Source of the DNA: JAOADN01 sp046155885
GTDB taxonomy: Bacteria; Pseudomonadota; Alphaproteobacteria; Rhodobacterales; Rhodobacteraceae
Direction: 5' to 3'
Assembly (NCBI GenBank): GCA_046155885.1
Contig: JBJXFU010000059.1
Location: 1 to 26,220 of the forward strand
Length of the DNA: 26,220 bases
Program-made: the position numbers and the translations under genes
The notes under the pieces: generated by a model
What the model was told of the DNA's origin: nothing
Databases searched by the model: none
The model's input: the letters and a program-made list of their open reading frames with translations, nothing else
Shown: in pieces, positions 6,869 to 14,103 of the stretch
Numbering within the stretch: position 1 is the first letter of the stretch
Layout of the letters: each line of letters begins with the position of its first letter

Positions 6869-7726
6869 ATGAGCAACCGTTTTGACACACCCAAAGCCCC
6901 CCTGCGGGCCGAACCCCGGCATCCGGCGACAGCATTGGCCAATGTGCAGTCCGTCCCTGCCACCTCCGGCGGCCTGATCCGCTCCACCCTGATTGCAGCA
7001 GGAGCGGCCGGGGCGATCCTCGTTCTTTTCTGGCTGCCTGCCGAATATGGCATCGACCCGACCGGCGTCGGTGCGCTGACCGGCCTGGCCGAGATGGGCG
7101 ACATCAAGCAGCAACTGGCCGCCGAGGCAGAGGCCGATGCGCAGGCCGCCGCAGCGTCGGCCGCAGCCCCCGCGACCGCGGCCCCCGCCCTGGTGCCGGA
7201 GGAGGTCCTGCAGCGCCTCGACAGGATCGACGCCAAGCTTGCCGTCCTTGCCACCGTGATCGGCGCCCCCATCGGCGAAGCGGAACCCGGTGCAGCGCCC
7301 GAACCCGCACCCGAACTCGCGCCCGTGGCCGAAGTCCCCGCTAACGAGGCCCCCGCACCCGACCCGGTCGAGGCGGCTGTTACTGAAGCGACCGAAACCG
7401 TCCTCGCCGCCCCGGAATGGCGTGACGAGGTAAGCTATACCCTCGCCCCCGGAGAGGGGATCGAGGTTAAGCTTGTGATGGAGGAAGGCCAGGTCGCCCG
7501 TTTCGCCTGGACCGCGAACGGCGGCGTCGTCAACTACGACACCCATGCCGATGGCGGCGGGCAGAGCCTCAGCTATGAACAGGGTCGTGCCGTAGCGGAA
7601 CAGGCGGGCGAGCTGGTGGCAGCCTTCACCGGCAACCATGGTTGGTTCTGGCGCAACAGAACCGATACGCCGGTCACTCTGACACTTCGTACAGGTGGTC
7701 AGTACGCAGAAATGCGCGCCCCTTGA
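6869..7726 (+). CDS. Membrane-anchored periplasmic protein of the HupE operon (transmembrane anchor protein)
   Basis: A 285-aa protein with a short cytoplasmic N-terminus, one membrane helix (about residues 36-56), an Ala/Pro/Glu-rich linker with a short amphipathic helix (EEVLQRLDRIDAKLAVL) at about 112-128, and a C-terminal globular domain from about residue 180. That domain is predicted beta-rich, with WRDEVSYTLAPGEGIEVKLVM near its start and NHGWFWRNRTDTPVTLTLRT near its end. This layout matches proteins annotated as transmembrane anchor protein beside HupE/UreJ_2 genes; their biochemical role is not established. The start follows AAAGGAGGG. Conserved pairing with the HupE-like gene suggests a periplasmic partner that presents or receives metal. 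Inference only. Confidence 0.7.
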   Translation: MSNRFDTPKAPLRAEPRHPATALANVQSVPATSGGLIRSTLIAAGAAGAILVLFWLPAEYGIDPTGVGALTGLAEMGDIKQQLAAEAEADAQAAAASAAAPATAAPALVPEEVLQRLDRIDAKLAVLATVIGAPIGEAEPGAAPEPAPELAPVAEVPANEAPAPDPVEAAVTEATETVLAAPEWRDEVSYTLAPGEGIEVKLVMEEGQVARFAWTANGGVVNYDTHADGGGQSLSYEQGRAVAEQAGELVAAFTGNHGWFWRNRTDTPVTLTLRTGGQYAEMRAP

Positions 7727-8344
7727 GGGACGCCCTGCTGTGAACCCCGATGCTCATCCGGCCGAGACCGGAGTCCTTTGTTGAGCTTGGCGCGGTTGCG
7801 CCGACGGAGCAACGGGCGATCTGCGTAGCGTTTCGGTTGCGCGAAGCTGATCGCCCATTGCGGTGAGTTGGGCGGCAAAGACCGCCGGCAGGAAAGGAAA
7901 ATTTTGAGGGTCGCGAGGCCAGCAGTCGAACAGCACCAGCGCGGCCGGATTTTTCCCCCACCCCCTCGACAATCGACCCCCACCCCCTCTGGCGCTCCAC
8001 CGAAACTGCTCCCGCAGGAGCGGCGCTGCGGTTGCAGGCCAGCCAACCCGCCGGTGGCCAAAGCCCCGTGGGCGGCGCTCTCCGGGGCGCTGCGGGGCAA
8101 TCGCAGAGGCGACCGGGCGGGCATCGCGTCCGCCCGGTCTGACGGGACCGCCAGACGGTCGGTTGCGGACCTTCGCCGCTCGGCCAGAGCGCAGCCCTTG
8201 CCTCCGCGACCAGCGCGCGCTCGGCCCCTTCCTCGGAGGCATCGGAGGAAGGAAAACACCGCTCAGATAGCCCGGCTCGCTTACCCAGCGCTTACCCGAG
8301 GCCAATCCGGCCACCGCGTATTCGGCGCAAGCCATTGATTTGAT
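7727..8344. other. 618-bp stretch without a convincing gene, next to the tRNA 3' end
   Basis: Open frames here on both strands (for example 7868-8338 plus and 7754-8359 minus) are Arg/Pro/Ser-rich, lack ribosome binding sites and resemble no family I know. Visible structure: the 13-mer CCCCCACCCCCTC occurs twice (near 7957 and 7977), GCTCC-CGCA-GGAGC forms a small hairpin near 8010, and GACCGGGCGG/CCGCCCGGTC forms a perfect 10-bp stem with a 9-nt loop (8111-8139). None has a U tract. The stretch separates the metal gene region from tRNA-Arg. Confidence 0.55.
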
Positions 8345-8421
8345 TGGCGCACCCGACACGATTCGAACGTGTGGCCTTTGCCTTCGGAGGGCAACGCTCT
8401 ATCCAGCTGAGCTACGGGTGC
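8345..8421 (-). tRNA. tRNA-Arg (anticodon CCG), CCA encoded
   Basis: Read on the minus strand it folds as a full cloverleaf of 77 nt. The acceptor arms are GCACCCG and CGGGTGC, the D arm contains AGCTCAGCTGGATAGAGC, and the anticodon stem TTGCC/GGCAA encloses the loop CTCCGAA (anticodon CCG, reading CGG). The T arm includes GTTCGAATC. A G discriminator is followed by genome-encoded CCA (8345-8347). The 3' end points toward the metal-resistance region. Confidence 0.96.
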
Positions 8422-8492
8422 TTGGCGGGCGTTCTACAGGCGGGCGGGCGGGCTCGCAATGGGGTTTCTCCCGCGCCCCCGCCGGCCGCAGT

Positions 8493-9371
8493 TCAGGGAA
8501 GGGACACCGACAGGACGCGGCCCTCGTAGGGCGGACCCGACTCGTTGTCGACGGCCATCACGTACATCGTCTTGCCATCGGCCGAGAAGGTCATGTTGGG
8601 CGTGCCGGCCGATTTCAGCTCGTGCCGAGCCACCACGTTCGAGCCATCGGGCGCCACTTCGACGACGACCGGTGCCGAATTGAGCCCGATGAAGAAATTG
8701 CCGTTCGGCCCGACCTTGATCCCGTCCGGAAACACATCCGGCGCCTCGCCCAGCTGGTAGAGGTGAACAAAGCTCTTGCGGTCGGAAAGCGCCCCGTCCG
8801 CGCCGATCGCAAAGCTTGTCACCGTCCCCGCATAGCTTTCGTTCACGTAAAGCCGCCCATCCGCGCCAAGCGCGATGCCGTTGGGGTAGTTCAGGTCGTC
8901 GGCCAAGCCGGTCAGCGTGCCGTCGGCCGCGAGGTGCACGATGCGTCCGACGACCGGGCCGGCCGTCCAGGGACCCGAGAGCGTGAACCAGGCCCCGCCT
9001 TTGCCGTCCGGCGCCCCGTCGTTCGGCCCGATCAGCGGCTGGCCCGCAGCGTCCTTGTCGTAGGACGCGACAGGCTGGCCATCACGGGTGATGACGTCGA
9101 GGGTGTTGCTGTCATAGCAGGTGATGCCGAAGCTATCCCCCATCGGCACCACGGCCGAAGGCCCGCAGCCATCCTTCTTCCAGAAGTCGGTATTGGCGCT
9201 GCCGTCCCAGACGGTCGCGACGTTCCCGGCATACTGCGCGTAGTAGAGTTTGCCGTCGATCACCACCGGACCTTCGGGAAAGAAGGCCGTATCGTTGATC
9301 ACCGCGGCATCCTCGGCGAAGGCGGCGGCCGGTATGGCCACGGCGGCAAGAACGGCGAACATCCTGTGCAT
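8493..9371 (-). CDS. Secreted SMP-30/gluconolactonase-like beta-propeller protein
   Basis: A 292-aa protein with a signal peptide (MHRMFAVLAAVAIPAAAFA) and a body of repeated blades typical of the SMP-30/gluconolactonase/LRE family: PNDGAPDGKGGAWFT, LNYPNGIALGADGRLYVNES, FPDGIKVGPNGNFFIG and PNMTFSADGKTMYV. The Asn/Asp positions in PND, YPNG and PDGIK correspond to the divalent-metal site of the family. Substrate is unknown; members hydrolyse lactones or act as secreted esterases, and some are sugar-binding only. The ATG at 9371 is preceded by a GGGGGG Shine-Dalgarno-like tract and gives a clean signal peptide, so longer frames are rejected. It stands alone between tRNA-Arg and sufS. Confidence 0.82.
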   Translation of the reverse strand: MHRMFAVLAAVAIPAAAFAEDAAVINDTAFFPEGPVVIDGKLYYAQYAGNVATVWDGSANTDFWKKDGCGPSAVVPMGDSFGITCYDSNTLDVITRDGQPVASYDKDAAGQPLIGPNDGAPDGKGGAWFTLSGPWTAGPVVGRIVHLAADGTLTGLADDLNYPNGIALGADGRLYVNESYAGTVTSFAIGADGALSDRKSFVHLYQLGEAPDVFPDGIKVGPNGNFFIGLNSAPVVVEVAPDGSNVVARHELKSAGTPNMTFSADGKTMYVMAVDNESGPPYEGRVLSVSLP

Positions 9372-9624
9372 GAGATCCCCCCTGTCCGAACCCGGTCGGA
9401 TGACCGAAGGCAATCCCTGACAAGCGATTCGGTCTTGGGCTTTTCCGACAGCGGCGGCGAAATGCGCCCCCGAAGCTGCGGGATCGTATCTGACCAAAGC
9501 GTCCCCCTTCTCCCGGCATGATCAGACGATCCTCCAGTGGAGGGCTGGCCGTGCCGGTTGCCCGGAGGGTAACGCGCGCCCGCCCCGGTTCCGACTGATC
9601 GGATCATGCTCCAAGCAGCGGCGC

Positions 9625-10845
9625 TCAGGCGAAGAGCTCCCGTGCGAATTCCAGCGCCTCGGCCAGCGCGTCCACCTCGGCCCGGGTGTTGTAAAGCCCG
9701 AACGAAGCCCGGCAGGTCGCTGTCACTCCGAAATGCGCCAGCAGCGGCATCGCGCAATGTGTGCCGGCGCGCACCGCGATGCCCTTCTTGTCGAGCACGG
9801 TCGAGATGTCATGGGCATGCGCCGGCCCGTCCAGCGTGAAGGAAAAGATCGCGCCTTTGTCGCGGCTCGTCCCCTGCACCTTAAGCCAGTTCATCGCCCG
9901 GAACCGTTCCTGCGCATGGTCGCGCAAGGCCGCCTCGTGTTCGGCCACCCGGTCCATCCCCAAAGCCATCAGATAGTCCAGCGCCACACCCATCCCGATC
10001 TGCTGGACGATGCCGGGCGTTCCGGCCTCGAACTTCATCGGCGGGTCGTTGTACGTCACCGCCTCGCGCGTCACCTCGCGGATCATGTCGCCGCCGCCGA
10101 GGAAGGGGCGCATCTCAGCCATCCGCTCCTTCGAAATCCAGATCGCACCGGAGCCCGACGGCCCGTAAAGCTTGTGCCCGGTGATCGCGTAGAAGTCGCA
10201 GTTCAGCGCCGGCACCGACACCGGCGCATGCACTGCGCCCTGGCTGCCGTCGACCAGCACCGGCACGCCGCGTTCCCTCGCCGCCCGCCCGATCGCCGCC
10301 ACGTCCACCCGCGCGCCGGTGACGTTCGACATCTGGGTGACGGCCACCAGCTTCGTCCGGGGGCCGATAGCGTGGATCACCTTCTGCGGATCGAGCCCGC
10401 CGTCCGCCTCGGGCTCCACCCATTTCAGCACCACCCCCTGACGTTCGCGCAGGAAGTGCCAGGGCACGATGTTGGCGTGGTGTTCCAGCACCGACAGCAC
10501 GATCTCGTCCCCGGCCTGAAGGCGCGGCGCGGCCCAGGCGTAGGACACCAGGTTGATCCCCTCGGTCGCCCCGGTGGTGAAGACGATCTCTCCGGGATCG
10601 GGGGCCGACAGGAACCGCGCCACGATCCCGCGCACCGCCTCGTACTTCTCGGTCGCCACCGAGGACAGGTAGTGCAGCCCCCGGTGGACGTTCGCATATT
10701 CCTCGGCATAGGCCTTGGTCATCGCGTCGATCACGACCTTCGGCTTCTGCGCCGAGGCGGCGTTGTCGAGATAGACGAGCGGCCGCCCGTTCACCTGCCG
10801 GGCAAGGATCGGGAAATCCCCGCGGATGCGCTCCACCTCATACAT
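9625..10845 (-). CDS. sufS: SufS, group II cysteine desulfurase
   Basis: PLP enzyme that removes sulfur from L-cysteine as a protein persulfide for Fe-S assembly, cytoplasmic, 406 aa as usual. Visible features: N-terminal GRPLVYLDNAASAQKP, His124 stacking on PLP (EHHANIVPW), Asp199/Gln202 (VDGSQG), the Schiff-base Lys225 (TGHKLYGPSG), and the catalytic Cys378 in CRASFGLYNT, with the GTHCAMP loop before it. The ATG overlaps the end of the preceding Yip1-like gene by 8 bp, so it is co-translated at the end of the suf operon. SufS enzymes normally need SufE or SufU as sulfur acceptor; neither is found next to it here. Confidence 0.96.
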   Translation of the reverse strand: MYEVERIRGDFPILARQVNGRPLVYLDNAASAQKPKVVIDAMTKAYAEEYANVHRGLHYLSSVATEKYEAVRGIVARFLSAPDPGEIVFTTGATEGINLVSYAWAAPRLQAGDEIVLSVLEHHANIVPWHFLRERQGVVLKWVEPEADGGLDPQKVIHAIGPRTKLVAVTQMSNVTGARVDVAAIGRAARERGVPVLVDGSQGAVHAPVSVPALNCDFYAITGHKLYGPSGSGAIWISKERMAEMRPFLGGGDMIREVTREAVTYNDPPMKFEAGTPGIVQQIGMGVALDYLMALGMDRVAEHEAALRDHAQERFRAMNWLKVQGTSRDKGAIFSFTLDGPAHAHDISTVLDKKGIAVRAGTHCAMPLLAHFGVTATCRASFGLYNTRAEVDALAEALEFARELFA

Positions 10846-11437
10846 CGGGCATCCCCGGCAGCGGCCAGCCGAACATCGCCGCCACCGTCACCAGCAGGAA
10901 GGCGACCGCGAAGAACGTCCCGATGACGCCCAGGAAGACCAGACCCCGGTTGCGGAAGCCGTTCAGATAGGCGGTGAAACCGACCAGCAGCCAGAAGAAG
11001 ATCACCCCCGCCGCGACCGCCAGCAACAGCCCCAGCGGCGGCAGCACGACGATGAAAAGGATCTGCGCCGTCTGCACCACCAGCAGGATGAACTCCATCC
11101 AGGTCATCAGCAGCAGCGCATCGGGAAACCGCGCCTGCCCGCCGAACCAGCCGCCGACGACGACGATCGCCACGGCCGAGATCAGCACAACCGTGCCCTG
11201 CACCAGGACCGCAAAAAGCGGGTCCTGCAGAACCGCCTCGATCCCGGCCGAGCCGTCCGGCGGCATCCCGAGGATGGCGATCTGCGTCAGGATCGCCGAA
11301 AGCACGATGACCAGTGCGAAGGCAAGCCAGCGCGCCTGCATCGACAGGCCGAGCCCGATCAGCTCGCGCGCCCCGGCGGCCGGATCGCGCAGCGTCACCC
11401 GGACAAGCTCCGCGACTGCGGGAAAGGTCGGCTTCAT
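10838..11437 (-). CDS. Yip1-like multi-pass membrane protein in the suf operon
   Basis: A 199-aa protein with about five hydrophobic helices. An N-terminal stretch (VAELVRVTLRDPAAGARELI) precedes the first helix, as is usual for YIP1-domain proteins of alphaproteobacteria. No catalytic motif is visible. Its ATG overlaps the TGA of the upstream membrane gene (ATGA) and its 3' end overlaps sufS by 8 bp, so it is tightly fixed in the operon between sufD and sufS. Function unknown; the location is the main clue. A role in membrane association of Fe-S assembly would be speculation. Confidence 0.75.
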   Translation of the reverse strand: MKPTFPAVAELVRVTLRDPAAGARELIGLGLSMQARWLAFALVIVLSAILTQIAILGMPPDGSAGIEAVLQDPLFAVLVQGTVVLISAVAIVVVGGWFGGQARFPDALLLMTWMEFILLVVQTAQILFIVVLPPLGLLLAVAAGVIFFWLLVGFTAYLNGFRNRGLVFLGVIGTFFAVAFLLVTVAAMFGWPLPGMPDV

Positions 11438-11931
11438 GAACGCCCCCCGAACTCCGCCGCCCGCAGGCCGCCGAGCCAGAGCCAGAGGAACAGCGCGAAG
11501 ACTACCGCCCCGCTCGCCGCGCGCGCCGCCCCGGGGCCTGCCGCCCCGGCGATCGCGCCCTGCGCCAGGACCAGCGGCGCGATGCAGAGCAGCGCCCAGA
11601 ACAGCGCTGCCCGGGCGCCGTAATGGCTGCCCCGCCCGCCCATCAGGCGAAAAGCCCAGCGGCTGGCGGCCGCCAGCGCGTAAAGGCACAGGGGCAGCAC
11701 GAAAAGCGTGGCGAAAAGCGCCGCCGCGACGCGGGCCTCAAACGGCGGAAGGCCCGCCGAACCGGCGCCACCCTCGGCCGCCAGCCTTGGCCACTGCGCC
11801 AGAAACAGGAAGCCGCAGGCCGCCATCAGAATGGCGAACAGCCGGTCCTCGCGCCGCGGCCCCGCAAGCATCCCCGCCAGCGCGCCGCCCGGGTCGCGAT
11901 AGGTCGCAACGATCCGTCCGGTCAGCCCCAT
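11434..11931 (-). CDS. Small membrane protein (Yip1-like), sufD-coupled
   Basis: A 165-aa protein with an N-terminal TGRIVATYRDPGGALAGMLAG segment followed by about four hydrophobic helices. It parallels the next gene in layout (conserved amphipathic start, then helices), so the two may be diverged paralogues. The ATG at 11931 is the A of a TGATG overlap with a five-codon mini-ORF, itself chained to a second one and to the sufD stop. A TTG nine bases upstream is in frame but is part of the repeat and less likely. The 3' end overlaps the next gene as ATGA. Function unknown. Confidence 0.72.
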   Translation of the reverse strand: MGLTGRIVATYRDPGGALAGMLAGPRREDRLFAILMAACGFLFLAQWPRLAAEGGAGSAGLPPFEARVAAALFATLFVLPLCLYALAAASRWAFRLMGGRGSHYGARAALFWALLCIAPLVLAQGAIAGAAGPGAARAASGAVVFALFLWLWLGGLRAAEFGGRS

Positions 11932-11965
11932 CAGCCCCAATACCCCATCAGCCCCAATACCCCAT
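11931..11965 (-). repeat. Two tandem 17-bp repeats forming chained mini-ORFs between sufD and the next gene
   Basis: The plus-strand unit TCAGCCCCAATACCCCA occurs twice in tandem (11931-11947, 11948-11964), with the partial copies TCAGCCCCA before (11922-11930) and TCAGCCCC after (from 11965). On the minus strand each unit reads ATG GGG TAT TGG GGC TGA, encoding MGYWG and stopping on a TGATG that starts the next unit. The series is: sufD stop TGATG, mini-ORF 1 (11948-11965), TGATG, mini-ORF 2 (11931-11948), TGATG, membrane gene. Confidence 0.8.
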
Positions 11966-13266
11966 CAGCCCCTGTGCCCCGTCATCCATGCCTCAAGCCC
12001 GGCGGCCACCTCGTCCCGCAGCGCCTCGTCCTCGATCTCGCCGATCGCGTCGGCCAGGAACGACAGGACCAGAAGCCGCACCGCCTCTTCCCGCCCGACC
12101 CCGCGCGAACGCAGGTAGAAAAGCGCCGTCTCGTCGATCGCCCCGGTAGTCGAGCCGTGTGAACATTTCACGTCGTCGGCATAGATTTCCAGTTCCGGCT
12201 TGGCCAGGAACTGGCTGTCCTCATCCAGCAGAAGCGCCTGGCTGATCTGGTAGCCGTCGGTCTTCTGCGCCCCCTTCTTCACCAGGATCTTGCCCTGGAA
12301 CACCCCCGTCGCGCCGTGGCGGAGCACCTTCTTGAACACCTGCCGGCTTTTGCAGCCGACCGCGCCATGCGTCACGAAAACCGTGTCGTCATGATGGAAC
12401 GGCCCCGCCGCCGCGTCGCCCAGCGCCACCCCCGCGACATGCGCCACCGCCCCGTCGCCCGCGATGTCCAGCACCGCCTCGTTGCGGGTCAGCCGCCCGT
12501 TCAGCGCTGCGGTGAAGGATTTGAACACCGCCCCCGCCCCGATCTTCGCGAAGACATGCGTCGCCACCTGCCGGTCAGGGTCGCTTCCCTGCGCGCGCAC
12601 ATGATGGAACCGGGCGCCCGCCCCGACCTCGACCTCCAGCACCGTGTTGACCCGCGCCCCCCCGGTACCGGTCTCGATCAGCGTCAGCTCCGCCCCCGGC
12701 TCCAGCCGCACCACATGATGCAGGACGGCATCCGAAGCGCCGCCGGCCGAGGCATAGCTCAGCCGCAGCGGCCGCGCCGCCCGCCCGGTCACGCGTACCA
12801 GCACCCCGTCGGCCGCCGCGGCGGTGTTCAGCGTCGCCAGCGGCCGCGGCACCGGGTCCTGCCCCGCCGCCTCCAGCGCTCCGTAAAGCCCGCGCGCCCA
12901 GTGGATATCCGCCGTCACCGCCGCAAGCCGCTCCACCTCGGCCCCCGCCAGGACCAGCGCATCCGACCGCGCCGCGTCGAAGACCCCGTCGGTGAAACCC
13001 ACCGTCACCCCGGCGCCGATGGCGGCAAGCTCACCGTCTCCCCCGCCTGACCCCGCCAACCGCCCCGCGGCTTCCGCCACCAGCCCCGCCGGATCGGTGT
13101 AGCGCCAGTAGTCGTCGCGCCGCGACGGCAGCCCCGCCGCCCGGAGCCGCGCCAGCGCCTCCGCGCGCGCCCCGGCGGTGAAACCGGCCGGCGGCGCATC
13201 GAGCTTGCCGATCCGCGCCTCGGTCAGCGCGCCCCGCGCGGGGTCCTTGCCCAGCACCCGCACCAT
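11965..13266 (-). CDS. sufD: SufD, Fe-S cluster assembly scaffold subunit
   Basis: Component of the SufBCD scaffold complex, cytoplasmic, 433 aa, close to the usual length. The N-terminal part has the family segment GLPSRRDDYWRYTDP. The C-terminal beta-helix ends in the conserved SufBD block with KCSHGSTTGAIDETALFYLRSRG, which includes the histidine of the SufB/SufD interface (CSHGST). SufD is required for iron entry to the scaffold. The start at 13266 overlaps the sufC stop as TGATG, and MVRVLGKDP is the natural beginning; the longer in-frame extension would be internal to sufC. The stop is the first link of the TGATG chain described at 11931-11965. Confidence 0.94.
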   Translation of the reverse strand: MVRVLGKDPARGALTEARIGKLDAPPAGFTAGARAEALARLRAAGLPSRRDDYWRYTDPAGLVAEAAGRLAGSGGGDGELAAIGAGVTVGFTDGVFDAARSDALVLAGAEVERLAAVTADIHWARGLYGALEAAGQDPVPRPLATLNTAAAADGVLVRVTGRAARPLRLSYASAGGASDAVLHHVVRLEPGAELTLIETGTGGARVNTVLEVEVGAGARFHHVRAQGSDPDRQVATHVFAKIGAGAVFKSFTAALNGRLTRNEAVLDIAGDGAVAHVAGVALGDAAAGPFHHDDTVFVTHGAVGCKSRQVFKKVLRHGATGVFQGKILVKKGAQKTDGYQISQALLLDEDSQFLAKPELEIYADDVKCSHGSTTGAIDETALFYLRSRGVGREEAVRLLVLSFLADAIGEIEDEALRDEVAAGLEAWMTGHRG

Positions 13267-14021
13267 CAGGCCACCTCGGCGAGCAGCCCGGCATAACCGT
13301 TCCGCTCGACCTCCAGCGCCAGATCGGGCCCGCCCGACCTCACGATCCGCCCGTCCGCCATGATATGCACCACATCCGGCCGGATGTGGTCCAGAAGCCG
13401 CTGGTAATGCGTGATCACCAGAAACCCCCGGTCCTTCGACCGCAGCGCGTTCACCCCGTCGGCCACCAGCTTCATCGCATCCACGTCCAGCCCCGAATCC
13501 GTCTCGTCGAGGATGCACATCCGCGGCGCCAGCACCGACATCTGCAGGATTTCGTTCCGCTTCTTCTCGCCGCCCGAAAAGCCCACGTTCAAGGGCCGCT
13601 TCAGCATCTCGGCGTCGATCTTCAGGGCCTTCGCCTTGGCCCGCACCAGTTTCAGGAAGTCACCGGAACTCACCTCGGCCTCGCCGCGCGCCTTGCGCTG
13701 CGAATTCAGCGCGGTGCGCAGGAAGGTCATGTTGCCGACCCCCGGTATCTCGACCGGATACTGGAACGCCAGGAAAAGCCCCGCCGCCGCCCGCTCCTCG
13801 GGCTCCATCCCCAGGAGGTCCTCGCCGTCGAGCCGCGCCGCGCCTTGCGTGACCGTATAGCCGTCGCGGCCCGCAAGCACATAGGACAGGGTCGACTTCC
13901 CCGACCCGTTCGGCCCCATCACCGCATGCACCTCGCCCGCCCCGACCGCCAGGTCGACGCCCTTCAGGATCGGCTTGTCCTCTTCGGCCAGGGACGCGTG
14001 AAGGTTTTCGATCGTCAGCAT
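13266..14021 (-). CDS. sufC: SufC, ABC ATPase of the Fe-S scaffold complex
   Basis: A 251-aa ATPase that drives conformational change in SufBCD. Walker A is GPNGSGKST (residues 36-44), the Q-loop FQYPVEIPG is near 87, the signature FSGGEKKRNEI is at 148-158 with the SufC-specific Lys/Arg residues, Walker B is MCILDETDSGLD near 168-179, and the switch His is in VITHYQ. The ATG follows GAGGATCCC. It is followed by sufD with a one-base TGATG overlap. It is separated from sufB by a YbjQ-like gene and a membrane protein gene, an order seen in Rhodobacteraceae. Confidence 0.96.
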   Translation of the reverse strand: MLTIENLHASLAEEDKPILKGVDLAVGAGEVHAVMGPNGSGKSTLSYVLAGRDGYTVTQGAARLDGEDLLGMEPEERAAAGLFLAFQYPVEIPGVGNMTFLRTALNSQRKARGEAEVSSGDFLKLVRAKAKALKIDAEMLKRPLNVGFSGGEKKRNEILQMSVLAPRMCILDETDSGLDVDAMKLVADGVNALRSKDRGFLVITHYQRLLDHIRPDVVHIMADGRIVRSGGPDLALEVERNGYAGLLAEVA

Positions 14022-14103
14022 TGGGATCCTCGAATGGCAAAGGCGGCCCGGGGGCACAAGGCCCCGGCCGCCGGGATTGCAGGAATGATCTTGGGTCGGG
14101 CGC

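Noticed and set aside
7868..8338. 156-codon plus-strand frame in the gap before tRNA-Arg
   Set aside because: Arg/Pro-rich, no Shine-Dalgarno site, no recognisable domain, competing frames of equal length on the other strand.
8340..9521. Long plus-strand open frame (393 codons) over tRNA-Arg and the SMP-30-like gene
   Set aside because: It crosses a tRNA and runs antisense to a protein with a clear signal peptide and repeated propeller blades.
9372..9624. Possible terminator or small gene between sufS and the SMP-30-like gene
   Set aside because: CCTCC-AGT-GGAGG near 9533 is only a 5-bp stem without a U tract, and no open frame there has a ribosome site or conserved look.
11932..11940. TTG start adding three residues to the membrane protein after sufD
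   Set aside because: It is a product of the tandem repeat; the ATG at 11931 is part of the TGATG coupling chain.
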